Source: Cognatundibacterium aquatile
Lineage (GTDB): Bacteria; Pseudomonadota; Gammaproteobacteria; Burkholderiales; Burkholderiaceae_D
NCBI RefSeq assembly: GCF_014699135.1
Contig: NZ_JACOFT010000004.1
Location: 248,001-312,000 of the forward strand
Direction of reading: 5' to 3'
DNA length: 64,000 nt
Position 1 is the first letter of the stretch, and each line of letters starts with the position of its first letter. The notes below the pieces were generated by a model. The model searched no databases, had not been told where the DNA came from, and saw only the letters and a list, made by a program, of their open reading frames with translations. Made by a program: the position numbers and the translations under genes. Below, piece after piece: positions 7,680 to 18,449 of the stretch.

Positions 7680-9140
7680 TCAGCTTTCAACGTATTCTTC
7701 GCCCCACGCAGCGCCGTGCTGCGCCAGCAGATAACTGGCTGCTGCCGGGCCCCAGCTACCGGCGATATACGATTTCAAGCCTTCGCTATCGTTTTGCCAG
7801 GCGTTCATAATCGGGTCTATCCAAGACCATGCGGCATTGAGTTCATCATCGCGGACAAACAGCGTCAGGTCGCCATGCATGGCATCGAGCAGCAAACGTT
7901 CATACGATTCGACGCGGCGTAAATTCGATGCTTCGGCAAAATCCAGATTCAGTGCCACATCAGATAAGCGTATGCCTTCGCCAGGCTCTTTGGCCTTCAT
8001 GAACAACTGCACGCTTTCTTCCGGCTGCAAGGTAATCACCAGACGATTCGAGCGCATAGGCCCTTGCGACTGGCCAAAAATCGAATACGGTATCGGTTTG
8101 AAATTGATCGTGATTTCAGCACTGCGGCTTGCCATGCGCTTACCGGTGCGCAGATAAAACGGCACGCCAGCCCAACGCCAGTTATCAATTTCAGCGCGGA
8201 TCGCGACAAAAGTTTCGGTGCGTGATGCAGGCGGTACGCCGGGTTCGGCCTGATAGCCTATGACAGGTTTGCCATCGACCGCACCGGCGCGATATTGCCC
8301 GCGTACGGTTTTTTTGCTGACTTCTTCATTCGTGAATTTACGCAGTGCGCGCAAGACTTTAACTTTTTCATCGCGGATCGCATCCGGATTCGCATTGACT
8401 GGCGGCTCCATCGCGACGATGGACACCAGTTGCAGCAAATGGTTTTGCACCATGTCACGCAATGCGCCGGTATGGTCGTAAAAATCACCACGCGATTCAA
8501 CGCCGACTTGCTCTGAAATTGAAATCTGTACATCCTGTATCCACTTGCGGTTCCACAAAGGTTCGAGGAAAGAATTGGCAAAACGCAGCGCGAGCAGGTT
8601 TTGCACCATCTCTTTGCCGAGATAATGGTCGATACGGTAAATCTGATGTTCATCCAGATAATTACGCAGCGACTGGTTAATTTCTTTGGCTGATTGCGCA
8701 TCGCGCCCCAGCGGTTTCTCGACCACGACGCGGGCATTGCCCTTGACCAGACCGTGTTTTGATAATTGCTCAACCACCGGGATGAAAATGTCCGGGCCGG
8801 TCGCCAGATAGAACAGCGTGGCATTGCTTGCCGAGGTGTGCAAGCTACTTTTCAGGACGGCGAAATCTTCAGGTACGCGCGCATCGATTTTGGCGTAATC
8901 CGTGCACGCGAGGAACGCCGCGAGTTTTTCGGCGCTGCCACCGATCACTTTTCCGGCGTACTGGTTGACGCTGTCACTGACACGCTGACGGAATTCCTCA
9001 TGTGTTAAGGCTTCACGCGCCGCACCGATAAATTTGAATTCGCTGTCGAGTCGGCCATTCACAAAAGCGCTGTACAGCGCTGGAATGATTTTGCGTTTGG
9101 CGAGATCGCCGGTGCCGCCAAATAAGACAAAAGTGGTCAT
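7680..9140 (-). CDS. zwf: Glucose-6-phosphate 1-dehydrogenase
   Basis: 486 residues, the normal length for the enzyme. The NADP-binding motif FGGTGDLAKRK is at residues 7-17 and the substrate-binding active-site block RIDHYLGKE is near residue 170. It oxidises glucose-6-phosphate to the lactone with NADP, the committed step into the Entner-Doudoroff route here. It is first gene of zwf-pgl-hexR. The 375-base region between it and the divergent edd carries a HexR-like operator. Confidence 0.96.
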   Translation of the reverse strand: MTTFVLFGGTGDLAKRKIIPALYSAFVNGRLDSEFKFIGAAREALTHEEFRQRVSDSVNQYAGKVIGGSAEKLAAFLACTDYAKIDARVPEDFAVLKSSLHTSASNATLFYLATGPDIFIPVVEQLSKHGLVKGNARVVVEKPLGRDAQSAKEINQSLRNYLDEHQIYRIDHYLGKEMVQNLLALRFANSFLEPLWNRKWIQDVQISISEQVGVESRGDFYDHTGALRDMVQNHLLQLVSIVAMEPPVNANPDAIRDEKVKVLRALRKFTNEEVSKKTVRGQYRAGAVDGKPVIGYQAEPGVPPASRTETFVAIRAEIDNWRWAGVPFYLRTGKRMASRSAEITINFKPIPYSIFGQSQGPMRSNRLVITLQPEESVQLFMKAKEPGEGIRLSDVALNLDFAEASNLRRVESYERLLLDAMHGDLTLFVRDDELNAAWSWIDPIMNAWQNDSEGLKSYIAGSWGPAAASYLLAQHGAAWGEEYVES

Positions 9141-9515
9141 GCTGACTCCGTGAGGTGTTCTGATTAGTTGCCTGAATTAATTGCCCGAAATGTGTTGACG
9201 CATACTTCGCTGTTCTCATTGTTACCGGTGATGCTGATAAGTTGATGAATGCAGTATGGACAGCCTGATTATGCCAGAAAAGCTACAAAAATGTAGTTTC
9301 ATTACGTTAATAAAGAACATTTTTCACTGAAAAGTGCGTTAAAAATGAAATTATGAAAGTTTGTTACAGAAATTTCTGATTTATGGTATCTTTCTGCTCA
9401 TTGTATTCAGGCGGATTTCTGATCGTCCGGTAAGCGTATCTGAGGCTGGTGCGCGTGATGAACTGCCTGTTGCCACCGCTTTACTATTACGCCCTCAGGG
9501 CATCAGGTGAGTTAA
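9141..9515. promoter_or_regulatory. Divergent zwf/edd promoter region
   Basis: 375 bases with no gene, containing the starts of the leftward zwf and rightward edd transcripts. The central part (9270-9390) is AT-rich and holds the HexR-like site listed separately. I see no RNA gene. Confidence 0.6.
9282..9306. promoter_or_regulatory. Probable HexR operator
   Basis: Two overlapping arrangements match the HexR consensus TGTAATTAAATTACA: the palindrome CTACAAAAATGTAG (9282-9295) and TGTAGTTTCATTACG (9292-9306). The position between divergent zwf and edd, with hexR in the zwf operon, fits control of both transcripts. Assigned by similarity to the published motif only. Confidence 0.6.
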
Positions 9516-11366
9516 ATGACGACATCCTCTTCATCAACATCGATTGCGTTGCACCCGGTTATCGCTCAGGTGACACAACGCATTATTGAACGCAGCAAAC
9601 CTCTGCGCACTGCCTATCTTGAACAATTGGAAAAAATGCGTGGACGTGGTCCGCGCCGCGCCAGTTTGTCGTGTGCGAATCAGGCACATGCGAATGCAGC
9701 GATGGGCAATGGCACCAAGATCTGGCTGAATCAGGCGCAGAAGCCGAACATCGGTATCGTGACGGCATACAACGATATGTTGTCGGCGCATCAGCCGTAT
9801 GAAACTTATCCGCAGCAAATTCGTGAAGCCGCGTTGCGTTATGGTGGCACGGCGCAGGTGGCCGGTGCGGTGCCTGCGATGTGCGATGGTGTGACGCAGG
9901 GGCGTCCGGGTATGGAATTGTCGTTGTTTTCGCGTGATGTGATCGCGCAAGCGACAGCGGTGGCCTTGTCGCACGATGCGTTTGATGCGACCTTGTGTCT
10001 CGGTATCTGCGACAAAATTGTGCCGGGGCTGCTGATCGGTGCGCTGGCCTTTGGTCACTTGCCAACGATTTTTGTGCCAGCCGGGCCTATGGGTTCTGGC
10101 TTATCGAATAAAGAAAAAGCCGCTGTGCGCGAACGTTATGCGCAGGGCAAAGCAACGAAAGAAGAATTGCTGGCGGCTGAAAGCGCCGCGTATCACAGTG
10201 CTGGCACCTGCACGTTTTATGGCACCGCGAACAGCAATCAGATGCTGCTCGAAGCGATGGGCTTGCATTTGCCGGGGGCGGCTTTTGTTCATCCGTCCGA
10301 CCACTTGCGTAGCGCACTGACCGAGGCTGCGGTCGAACGTGTACTGCAACTGACCGAACAAAGCGGCAACTACAAACCTATCGGTCAACTGGTCAATGAA
10401 AAAACCATCGTCAATGCCGTCATCGCTTTGCTGGCGACCGGTGGTTCGACGAATCACACCATACACTGGGTTGCGGTGGCGCGTGCCGCTGGCATCCTGA
10501 TCGACTGGCAGGATTTTGATGAGTTGTCTTCCGTCATTCCTTTGTTGACGCGGGTGTATCCGAATGGCACGGCAGATGTGAATGCATTTGAAGATGCTGG
10601 TGGCCCGACGTTTGTGATCCGCGAATTATTATCGGCGGGTCTGATGCATGGCGACGTGATGACAGTCTATGGCGATGAGGGTTTGCATTCGCATACCGTG
10701 CGCCCGGTGCTGAACGATGCGGGGCAACTCGCATGGCAGGCGCAGCCTGCATTATCAACCGATACATCGGTGGTCAGAAATGTCACCGAGCCGTTCGCCA
10801 CAACCGGCGGCCTGCGCCTGCTGCAAGGCAATCTGGGGCGGGCAATTGTGAAAGCATCCGCAGTGCCGGAAGAAGCCTGGATGACCACAGCACCGGCCAA
10901 AGTATTTGAATCGCAAGAGGCGCTGGTCAGCGCGTATAAGGCGGGCGAGTTGAATATGGATTTTGTGGCCGTCGTGATTTTTCAGGGGCCGCAGGCCAAT
11001 GGTATGCCTGAGCTGCATCATTTCACACCGGTGCTGGGCAGCTTGATGTCGGCCGGTTATAAGGTGGCGCTGGTGACCGATGGCCGCATGTCCGGCGCGT
11101 CCGGCAAAGTACCGGCTGCTCTGCATGTGAGCCCGGAAGTGGCGCAGGGCGGGCCACTGGGTAAGGTGCGCGATGGTGATCTGATCGAGCTGAATGTGCA
11201 TACCGGCGAATTGCGTGCACTGGTGAGCGAAGACGAGTGGGCGCGACGTTCCGCACGTGGTTTGAGCAAAGAAAATATGGCGGGCTATGGTCGCGATCTG
11301 TTTGCCGCACAACGTCGCGTGGTGACGGCACCAGAACACGGCGCATCGACCTTATTCATCGACTGA
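9516..11366 (+). CDS. edd: Phosphogluconate dehydratase
   Basis: 616 residues, the usual Edd length. IlvD/Edd-family signatures with the iron-sulfur cysteines are visible: [22 protein letters not shown] and [14 protein letters not shown]. The C-terminal block [16 protein letters not shown] is also typical. It dehydrates 6-phosphogluconate to KDPG, which the aldolase encoded 122 bases downstream splits. Edd rather than dihydroxyacid dehydratase (IlvD) is chosen from the length, the [11 protein letters not shown] segment and the gene neighbourhood. Confidence 0.95.
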   Translation: MTTSSSSTSIALHPVIAQVTQRIIERSKPLRTAYLEQLEKMRGRGPRRASLSCANQAHANAAMGNGTKIWLNQAQKPNIGIVTAYNDMLSAHQPYETYPQQIREAALRYGGTAQVAGAVPAMCDGVTQGRPGMELSLFSRDVIAQATAVALSHDAFDATLCLGICDKIVPGLLIGALAFGHLPTIFVPAGPMGSGLSNKEKAAVRERYAQGKATKEELLAAESAAYHSAGTCTFYGTANSNQMLLEAMGLHLPGAAFVHPSDHLRSALTEAAVERVLQLTEQSGNYKPIGQLVNEKTIVNAVIALLATGGSTNHTIHWVAVARAAGILIDWQDFDELSSVIPLLTRVYPNGTADVNAFEDAGGPTFVIRELLSAGLMHGDVMTVYGDEGLHSHTVRPVLNDAGQLAWQAQPALSTDTSVVRNVTEPFATTGGLRLLQGNLGRAIVKASAVPEEAWMTTAPAKVFESQEALVSAYKAGELNMDFVAVVIFQGPQANGMPELHHFTPVLGSLMSAGYKVALVTDGRMSGASGKVPAALHVSPEVAQGGPLGKVRDGDLIELNVHTGELRALVSEDEWARRSARGLSKENMAGYGRDLFAAQRRVVTAPEHGASTLFID

Positions 11367-11488
11367 CATTAATAGAAACGAATATCAAAGCTAAGAGATC
11401 GCGGTGTGCATCGGTAATGTGCCCACCATACAGACGACACAAACACAACAGCGCGCATCAGCGCCAATGACAATCAGCAGAGGACAAC

Positions 11489-12148
11489 ATGCGTTTTACC
11501 AGACAAAACATCATTACCCAACTCGCCCAGGTACGCGTCTTACCGATACTGGTTGCCGACGATGTGGAACAGGCGATTCGTTGCGTGACGACGCTGGCAG
11601 AAAACGGTTTGCCCGCTGTTGAAATTACCTTGCGCACGCCGAATGCGCTGAACGTGTTGCGCGAAGTGGTGAAAGCCTGTCCGCAAGTCACCGTTGGTGC
11701 TGGCACGATACTGACAGCAGCGCAACTCGATGCCGTGAAAGCGGCGGGTGCGGCCTTTGGCATCAGCCCCGGCATTACACCTGCACTGGCAAAAGCCGCA
11801 GCAGAATCCGGTCTGCCATACTTTCCCGGCACCGGCGGTGCCAGTGATGTGATGCTGGCGCTGGAACATGGTTTTGATGTCGTCAAACTGTTTCCGTCGG
11901 ATGTCGTCGGCAGCACCAAAATGGCGAAAGCACTCGGCGGCCCGTTTCCCGATGTCCGCTTCTGCCTGACCGGTGGTGTCACGCTGGAAACCACACCGGT
12001 GCTGTTGCAGCAGCCGAATGTTTTATGCGTCGGTGGCTCATGGATGTGCCCGGCGAATTTGATTCAGGCTGGCGACTGGGCGGCGATTGCGCAGCTTGCG
12101 GCAGCCGCGGCGAAAGCTGCCGGGGCTGGAAAGTCTGGCAGCCAGTGA
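11489..12148 (+). CDS. eda: KDPG aldolase
   Basis: 219 residues, a class I aldolase. VEITLRTPNAL holds the catalytic Glu, GAGTILTAAQ the phosphate-binding region, and DVVKLFPSDVVG the Schiff-base Lys. It cleaves 2-keto-3-deoxy-6-phosphogluconate to pyruvate and glyceraldehyde-3-phosphate. AGAGGA 6-8 bases before the ATG is a good RBS. The C-terminus is Ala-rich (about residues 195-219). Confidence 0.95.
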   Translation: MRFTRQNIITQLAQVRVLPILVADDVEQAIRCVTTLAENGLPAVEITLRTPNALNVLREVVKACPQVTVGAGTILTAAQLDAVKAAGAAFGISPGITPALAKAAAESGLPYFPGTGGASDVMLALEHGFDVVKLFPSDVVGSTKMAKALGGPFPDVRFCLTGGVTLETTPVLLQQPNVLCVGGSWMCPANLIQAGDWAAIAQLAAAAAKAAGAGKSGSQ

Positions 12149-12235
12149 TTGCTCCGTCACATTCTGCCACGTCGCTGTGCCGCGGAAGGTGAGATCAGAT
12201 GTGGCTGTAGCGCTGAATTTGGGCTGCATTTGGTC

Positions 12236-12313
12236 AAAATATACTGGGGGGAGTATTTTTTAAGCGCCTTTGTTTTCAAGGACATGAAGGCGAAAATGAG
12301 GCATACCCCCTCA
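12236..12313. repeat. Structured dispersed repeat, copy B
   Basis: Second copy of the element at 733-810. It contains ATACTGGGGGGAGTAT, the inner stem GCGCCTT...AAGGCG around the conserved GACATGAAGG, and GCATACCCCC. It ends about 45 bases before the pgi ATG, so it lies in the pgi leader or promoter and could affect pgi expression. Same orientation as copy A. Confidence 0.6.
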
Positions 12314-12357
12314 TTTCTTTGTTTTTTCGGTATCCGGTAAGGTAAAAAAGCACGCTC

Positions 12358-13992
12358 ATGGCCACTTCTGTTTCCCGCACGCCGATCTGGTGTCTGTTGC
12401 AGCAACGCGCAACGAATCTGCCCAGCCTGAAAGAATTATTCCGCGCTGATCCGCAACGCTTCAGCCATTTTTCCGCTTCCGCCTGCGGCATTCTGCTCGA
12501 CTATTCCAAACAGCGTATCGACACCACGGCGAAGCTGAATCTGCTGGCGCTGGCGCGGCAGCAGGATGTCGAAGCGCGGCGCGATGCGATGCTGCGCGGC
12601 GAGGCGATCAATCTCACCGAAAACCGCGCAGTGCTACACACGGTCTTGCGTTTGCCGAAAGGTGAAAGTTTTTATCTGCATGGCGACAATATCGCTGCCG
12701 ACGTGCATAAAGTGCTGGCGCAGATGCGCAGTTTCAGCGATGCCGTGCGCGAAGGGCGCTGGCTGGGCTATAGCGGCAAGGCGATTCGCACGATAGTGAA
12801 TATCGGCATAGGCGGTTCTGATCTGGGGCCACAGATGGCGTGTATCGCACTGGCGCCGTGGTCGCAGAAAAATCTGTCGCTGCATTTTGTCTCGAATGTC
12901 GATGGCCGCCATGTCGCTGATGCGCTGGTGAATGCAGATCCGGAAACCACTTTGTTCGTGGTCGCCTCAAAGACTTTCTCAACCATGGAAACCCTGACCA
13001 ATGCCCGCACCGCACGTGAATGGATGCTGGCGCATGGTTGTCCGGCAGAGCAGATTCGTCAGCATTTCGTGGCGTTGAGTACGAATGTGAAAGCGGCAGC
13101 CGATTTCGGGATAGCCGAAGAAAACGTCTTTCCGTTCTGGAACTGGGCAGGTGGGCGTTATTCGATGTGGAGCGCGATCGGGCTGTCGATTGCCTTGTAT
13201 GTCGGCATGGACAGGTTTGAAGAAATGCTGGCTGGCGCGCATGAAATGGATCTGCATTTTGCGCAGGCACCGCTGGAGCAGAATCTGCCGGTGCTGATGG
13301 CGTTGATTGGCGTCTGGAATATTAATTTCCTCGGTTTGCATGCCTTGTCGATTGCGCCTTATCACCAGCGCATGACGCGTGTGCCGGCCTATCTGCAACA
13401 GTTGGAAATGGAAAGTAACGGCAAATCTGTGACGCGTGAAGGCCAGCGTGTCGATTACACGACCTCGCCGATTTTGTTCGGCGAAGCGGGCACCAACGGG
13501 CAGCATGCGTATTTTCAATTGCTGCATCAGGGCGCGACGATTATCCCAACGGATTTCATTGTTGTGGCAGACGACGATGCCGGTTTGCCCGGACATAATC
13601 AGGCCTTGCTGGCAAATTGTTTCGCGCAGTCGAAAGCGATGGCACTCGGGAAAAGCAGGGAAGAAGTGCGCGCCGAACTCGGTGATTTGCCGGAAAAAAT
13701 GTTGGCGCCGCGCGTGTTTGAAGGCAATCGCCCGACATCGACGTTGCTGCTGGATAGCCTCACGCCGCGCTCACTGGGCGCGCTGATTGCGCTGTACGAA
13801 CACAAAGTATTCGTGCAATCGGTGATCTGGGATATCAATGCATTCGACCAATGGGGTGTAGAGCTGGGAAAGTCGCTCGCGCAGCAATTGATCAGCCTCG
13901 ATCCGGCGGCAGTCAAGGAAGATTACGACAGTTCGACCAAAGGCTTGTTACACGCAGTGAAACGCAGTCAGAAGCTCAAAAAAGCTGCCTGA
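12358..13992 (+). CDS. pgi: Glucose-6-phosphate isomerase
   Basis: 544 residues. It has two SIS-type domains and the family signatures NIGIGGSDLGPQM and GGRYSMWSAIGLSIAL; the C-terminal block FDQWGVELGKSLAQ contains the active-site region. It interconverts glucose-6-phosphate and fructose-6-phosphate, feeding Zwf from recycled fructose-6-phosphate. It follows eda by 209 bases that contain repeat copy B, so it may have its own promoter. Confidence 0.96.
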   Translation: MATSVSRTPIWCLLQQRATNLPSLKELFRADPQRFSHFSASACGILLDYSKQRIDTTAKLNLLALARQQDVEARRDAMLRGEAINLTENRAVLHTVLRLPKGESFYLHGDNIAADVHKVLAQMRSFSDAVREGRWLGYSGKAIRTIVNIGIGGSDLGPQMACIALAPWSQKNLSLHFVSNVDGRHVADALVNADPETTLFVVASKTFSTMETLTNARTAREWMLAHGCPAEQIRQHFVALSTNVKAAADFGIAEENVFPFWNWAGGRYSMWSAIGLSIALYVGMDRFEEMLAGAHEMDLHFAQAPLEQNLPVLMALIGVWNINFLGLHALSIAPYHQRMTRVPAYLQQLEMESNGKSVTREGQRVDYTTSPILFGEAGTNGQHAYFQLLHQGATIIPTDFIVVADDDAGLPGHNQALLANCFAQSKAMALGKSREEVRAELGDLPEKMLAPRVFEGNRPTSTLLLDSLTPRSLGALIALYEHKVFVQSVIWDINAFDQWGVELGKSLAQQLISLDPAAVKEDYDSSTKGLLHAVKRSQKLKKAA

Positions 13993-14320
13993 AATCAGTT
14001 GCAAACGATTTACTTAAGCAGGCGGGAGGCGCTGCAGCCGTGTTTTTCGACTGTATGAGCACCGGCAGACATAGCTACGTTGTAAGTCTGTCGTCAACCT
14101 TGCTGGGTATGCTCGGTTTAACTGATCATTTTCTGAGGTGGGTTGAAATTTTCTGAATGTCACCGGAATCCGGTGGAAATCCTCAGAAAAAATGACTGCA
14201 TAGACTATCGGACGCTGCGAATGACTTCGCACAAAGCTTGCAAGATTTTTCATCAATCCGCTGACCCGGCTAACGTACAATTTTCCCAGCACGTATTTTC
14301 ACTTCCATTACTAACTCAAC
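13993..14320. other. Intergenic region pgi-ppc
   Basis: 328 bases without a supported gene. It should hold the ppc promoter. TTTTCTGAGG...CCTCAGAAAAA (around 14131-14189) contains an imperfect inverted pair (TTTCTGAGG with CCTCAGAAA) that might form a hairpin in the ppc leader; a U-tract is absent. I see no RNA family I recognise. Confidence 0.4.
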
Positions 14321-17077
14321 ATGACCGATAAAGACGATGATAAAGACCAGAGCCTGCGTGAAGATATTCGCCGGCTGGGGCGCCTGTTAGGCGATACGGT
14401 AAGAAATCAGCATGGGGACGAGGCTTTCGACCTGATTGAACGGGTGCGCCAGAACTCCATTCGCTTTCGTCGTGACGCCGATCAGGCCGCACGCGTCGAG
14501 CTGGAATCGACCCTGAATACGCTGACCAACGATCAGACCACGCAAGTAATCCGGGCGTTCAGCTATTTTTCACATCTGGTAAATTTGGCCGAGGATCAGC
14601 ATCATATCCGCCGTTCGCGTGCACATCAGATCGCCGGTTCGGCACCGCGTCAGGGCAGTCTTGCGTTCACGATCGACGCTTTGTACAACACTGGTCACAG
14701 CACGCAGCAGTTACTGGATTTTTTTGAGCATGCGCAGGTGGCACCGGTGCTGACCGCGCATCCGACTGAGGTGCAACGCAAGAGCATACTGAATTGCCAG
14801 ATGGTGATTACCCGTTTGCTGGATGAACGTGATCGCATGCAACTGACGCCGGAAGAATCGAGCGCGAATGAAGAAGCGCTGGCGCGCGCCGTGCTCACGC
14901 TCTGGCAGACGCGCATGTTGCGTATGTCGAAGTTGTCGGTGCTCGACGAGGTGGAAAACGGCCTGAGTTTTTATGACTACACTTTCCTGCGCGAATTGCC
15001 GCATCTGTATGCGGGGTTGGAAGATTTGCTGGCGTCTAAAGATCCGTCATTGCAGCAAATGGAATTGCCGAGTTTTATGAAAATGGGCAGCTGGATCGGC
15101 GGCGACCGCGACGGCAATCCTTTCGTGACCGCCCCCATTCTGGAAAAAACGCTGGCAATGCAGGCGACGCGTGCATTCAAGTTTTATCTTGAAGAGATAC
15201 ACACGCTGGGTTCGCAGTTGTCGATGGCAACTCTGCTAGTGAAAGTCTCAGACGATTTGCTGGCGCTGGCCCAGCGTTCGCCCGATCATTCGCCGCACCG
15301 TGCCGATGAACCGTATCGCCTCGCGATCAGTGGTATTTATGCGCGTCTGGCAGCGACTTATACACAATTGCTCGGTCTGTTGCCGACGATACCGCCCAGT
15401 GGTGATGCGACGCCGTATGCGTATGCCGAAGAGCTGGCAGCCGATCTCGATATCATTCACCAATCCTTAATCAGCAATGGTTCTGCGGCGATCACCCGTG
15501 GCCGCTTGCGCCATCTGCGTCGTGCGGTGCGAGTGTTCGGTTTCTATCTGGCGCCGCTCGATTTGCGCCAGAATTCCGATGTGCATGAACGTGTGGTTGC
15601 CGAGCTGTTGCAAGCCGCGAATCCGGAAATCGATTACCTGTCTTTGAATGAAGATCAGCGGATTGAGGTGCTGGTCAAAGAGATCAGTTCGGCGCGACCT
15701 TTGGCATCGCCGTATCTGACTTATTCTGAAGAAACGCAATCGGAACTCGCCATCTACCGCGCTGCTGCGACGGCGAAACAACGCTACGGTGATGGAGCGG
15801 TGCCAAATTGCATCATCTCAAAAACGGATGGCGTTTCTGATATGCTGGAACTGGCTTTGCTGCTGAAAGAGGCGGGTTTGCTGCATCCGGCAGAAGGGCG
15901 TCTCGATGTGAATATCATTCCTCTGTTTGAAACCATCGAGGATTTGCAGAACAGTGCGCCGGTGATGGACAGGCTGTTTGCGATTCCTGCTTATGCGCGT
16001 TTGCTCGCCAGTCGTCAACAAGCACAGGAAGTGATGCTCGGTTATTCGGATAGTAATAAAGATGGCGGCTTCCTGACTTCCGGCTGGGAATTGTATAAAG
16101 CTGAACTTGATCTGATTCAGGTGTTCGCGCGACATCAGGTGCGTTTGCGTTTGTTTCATGGCCGCGGTGGTTCTGTCGGTCGTGGCGGTGGCCCTAGCTA
16201 TCAGGCAATACTGGCGCAGCCTGCCGGTGCAGTGCAGGGGCAGATTCGTCTGACGGAACAAGGTGAGGTGATCACTGCGAAATATGGTAATCCGGAAGTC
16301 GGTCGCCGCAATTTGGAGGTGCTGGCCGCCGCGACGATGGAAGCGAGTTTGCTGGCGCATCAAGAAGCGCCGCCACGTCCGGAGTTTTTATCGGCAATGG
16401 AAGAGTTATCTGCGCATGCCTTTAAAGCCTACCGTCATCTGGTCTATGAGACCGAAGGTTTTGAGCAGTATTTCTGGGAATCGACGGTGATTTCTGAAAT
16501 TGCTGGTCTGAACATCGGCAGTCGTCCGGCGTCACGCAAAAAATCGACAGCGATTGAAGATTTACGCGCGATTCCATGGGTTTTCAGTTGGGCGCAATGC
16601 CGCCTGATGCTGCCAGGCTGGTTTGGTTTCGGTGCTGCTGTGCAGGCCTATTTGCAGGCGCATCCTGACCATGGTTTGCAGACCTTGCAAGCGATGTTCC
16701 GCGACTGGTCTTTCTTCAGCACGGTGTTATCGAATATGGAAATGGTGCTGGCCAAGAGTGATATCGGCATTGCCAGCCGCTATGCGGAACTGGTCAAGGA
16801 TGACAGCTTGCGCGCACGGATTTTCCCGCGCATTCAGGCTGAACATGCATTAACGATAGAGGTATTGAAATCAATTTCCGGGCAGGATGAATTGCTGGCC
16901 GCAAATCCTTTACTGGCGCGTTCGATACGAAATCGTTTTCCCTATCTGTCGCCATTGAATCACGTACAGGTCGAGTTGCTGGAACGTTTCCGTCAGGGCG
17001 ATACGGATGAACGGGTGCGCCGTGGCATACACTTATCGATTAATGGTATTGCGGCTGGTTTGAGAAACAGCGGCTGA
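14321..17077 (+). CDS. ppc: Phosphoenolpyruvate carboxylase
   Basis: 918 residues, the usual bacterial length. The catalytic-His signature [13 protein letters not shown] is near residue 148 and the Lys/Arg loop [14 protein letters not shown] near residue 615; [13 protein letters not shown] is also present. It carboxylates PEP to oxaloacetate, replenishing the TCA cycle. It stands alone, with a strong terminator 30 bases after the stop. Its proximity to the Entner-Doudoroff genes fits the pyruvate/PEP node. Confidence 0.97.
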   Translation: MTDKDDDKDQSLREDIRRLGRLLGDTVRNQHGDEAFDLIERVRQNSIRFRRDADQAARVELESTLNTLTNDQTTQVIRAFSYFSHLVNLAEDQHHIRRSRAHQIAGSAPRQGSLAFTIDALYNTGHSTQQLLDFFEHAQVAPVLTAHPTEVQRKSILNCQMVITRLLDERDRMQLTPEESSANEEALARAVLTLWQTRMLRMSKLSVLDEVENGLSFYDYTFLRELPHLYAGLEDLLASKDPSLQQMELPSFMKMGSWIGGDRDGNPFVTAPILEKTLAMQATRAFKFYLEEIHTLGSQLSMATLLVKVSDDLLALAQRSPDHSPHRADEPYRLAISGIYARLAATYTQLLGLLPTIPPSGDATPYAYAEELAADLDIIHQSLISNGSAAITRGRLRHLRRAVRVFGFYLAPLDLRQNSDVHERVVAELLQAANPEIDYLSLNEDQRIEVLVKEISSARPLASPYLTYSEETQSELAIYRAAATAKQRYGDGAVPNCIISKTDGVSDMLELALLLKEAGLLHPAEGRLDVNIIPLFETIEDLQNSAPVMDRLFAIPAYARLLASRQQAQEVMLGYSDSNKDGGFLTSGWELYKAELDLIQVFARHQVRLRLFHGRGGSVGRGGGPSYQAILAQPAGAVQGQIRLTEQGEVITAKYGNPEVGRRNLEVLAAATMEASLLAHQEAPPRPEFLSAMEELSAHAFKAYRHLVYETEGFEQYFWESTVISEIAGLNIGSRPASRKKSTAIEDLRAIPWVFSWAQCRLMLPGWFGFGAAVQAYLQAHPDHGLQTLQAMFRDWSFFSTVLSNMEMVLAKSDIGIASRYAELVKDDSLRARIFPRIQAEHALTIEVLKSISGQDELLAANPLLARSIRNRFPYLSPLNHVQVELLERFRQGDTDERVRRGIHLSINGIAAGLRNSG

Positions 17078-17107
17078 TCCGTTGATCGATGCGGAAATAA
17101 TGGATGC

Positions 17108-17140
17108 AAAAAAAGCCTCTCGATTTGAGAGGCTTTTTTT
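17108..17140 (+). terminator. Rho-independent terminator after ppc
   Basis: AAAAGCCTCTC (17111-17121), a five-base loop, and GAGAGGCTTTTTTT (17127-17140). The A-run before the stem makes it usable on the minus strand too, for the leftward binding-protein gene. Confidence 0.88.
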
Positions 17141-17161
17141 ATGTGAACCGGCGGCAGAACA

Positions 17162-18286
17162 TCAGAACATCAGGCCACCGCCCTTGCGGAATAAGGCAAT
17201 GTCAACGTAACTAGACATCCGGTAACTGCCTTCGTGCGGGGTCAGCAGTATGCCTCCCAGATCCATCGTCGATTTCTGGTTGGCGATGGATTGCAAACCG
17301 TCTTTACCTGATTTTGATAACTGAATCGCTTTTGCGAGGGTCTTGGCGACGACGAAGCCCTCAAATGTCAGTGAGGATAAATCTTCGTCACGGAATTTTT
17401 TCATCATATTGCTGTGCTCGATCTGCACGATGGATTTCTTGCCTTGAGGATTTGGTATGACCTGCGAAAACACGGTCCATTCCAGTGATTTGGCACCGGC
17501 GACTTCTGCCAGCGTATCGAGGTTGGTCAGTGACATCCCGGCGACAAATGTTCTTGGCGCATATTTACGGAATTCCTTTAAGAACAGGCCTGTACTCAAG
17601 GTATCTGCGACGACGATGACGATATTCGGATTTGCTTTCGACAATGCGGCTGATTCACGCTCAATATCGGCAGGAGAATTATTGATGTGCACAATGCCGC
17701 TCATCTGCATTTTGCGTTTTTTCACTTCGTTACTCACGTATTGAAACATGTCCTGATTGACGCTGTTTTCCTGCACAGCGATGCCGACGCTTTTGATGCC
17801 GAGTTTGTCAAAGTAAGAGAAAATATATTGCATTTCCTGCTCAGGGCTGGGGCGCCAGAATAAGACACGATTGCCATAGCTTTTGACAGAGCCTATCAAT
17901 GGTGCAAACAAGGTTTGTCCACTTTGTACAAATTTAGGTGAGCTGACAACGGCGTCGGTCACTGGTGCACCGATACCGCCCAGCATGTATTCTGCTTTAT
18001 CTTTTTCCAGTAGTTCAGCGACTGCTTTGACCGATTGTGCCGGGATGCCCTGATCATCTCTGGCGAGATACTTCACTTTTCGTCCATTAATGCCGCCACT
18101 GGTATTGATGCTATCGAAATAGGTGGTGATACCAGCCACATAGTCGCGGCCGATACTGCCATTCGGGCCAGATAAATCAATGGCCTGCCCGATAATAATC
18201 TGGTTGTCCTGAGCATAAACCACAGAACTGAGCAGATTGCTGATGAAAACGAGAATGATGGCAAGCTTGCTTGAGAGGACTCTCAT
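17162..18286 (-). CDS. Periplasmic substrate-binding protein, Leu/Ile/Val (Peripla_BP_6) type
   Basis: 374 residues from ATG at 18286, chosen because it gives a clean signal peptide (MRVLSSKLAIILVFISNLL, cleaved near VVYAQD). An upstream start at 18370 would bury it. The mature part has the type I binding-protein opening IIIGQAIDLSGPNG, then YFDSINTSGGINGRKV and LGGIGAPVTDAV. The ligand is unknown. No ABC permease or ATPase gene lies beside it, so it may be a sensor-associated or orphan binding protein. Confidence 0.85.
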   Translation of the reverse strand: MRVLSSKLAIILVFISNLLSSVVYAQDNQIIIGQAIDLSGPNGSIGRDYVAGITTYFDSINTSGGINGRKVKYLARDDQGIPAQSVKAVAELLEKDKAEYMLGGIGAPVTDAVVSSPKFVQSGQTLFAPLIGSVKSYGNRVLFWRPSPEQEMQYIFSYFDKLGIKSVGIAVQENSVNQDMFQYVSNEVKKRKMQMSGIVHINNSPADIERESAALSKANPNIVIVVADTLSTGLFLKEFRKYAPRTFVAGMSLTNLDTLAEVAGAKSLEWTVFSQVIPNPQGKKSIVQIEHSNMMKKFRDEDLSSLTFEGFVVAKTLAKAIQLSKSGKDGLQSIANQKSTMDLGGILLTPHEGSYRMSSYVDIALFRKGGGLMF

Positions 18287-18449
18287 ATTGAATTTTTGTC
18301 GATTGTTGCGGTGCACAGAAGTTTGCCATTGAATTGTTACTACATGACTACATTGCAATTTCACAATCAAACAGGGAGGGCGCTGACTCTGCTTTTGTTT
18401 GCGACAGATATGTTTATACTGGCGCTACTATTATTTTAGGGTGCCGCAG

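Noticed and set aside
733..12313. The two repeats as attL/attR of an island spanning 0.7-12.3 kb
   Set aside because: The interval is filled with core-metabolism genes (zwf, edd, eda) and no integrase, so an island is unlikely.
17162..18370. Longer start of the periplasmic binding protein
   Set aside because: It would bury the signal peptide beginning at 18286.
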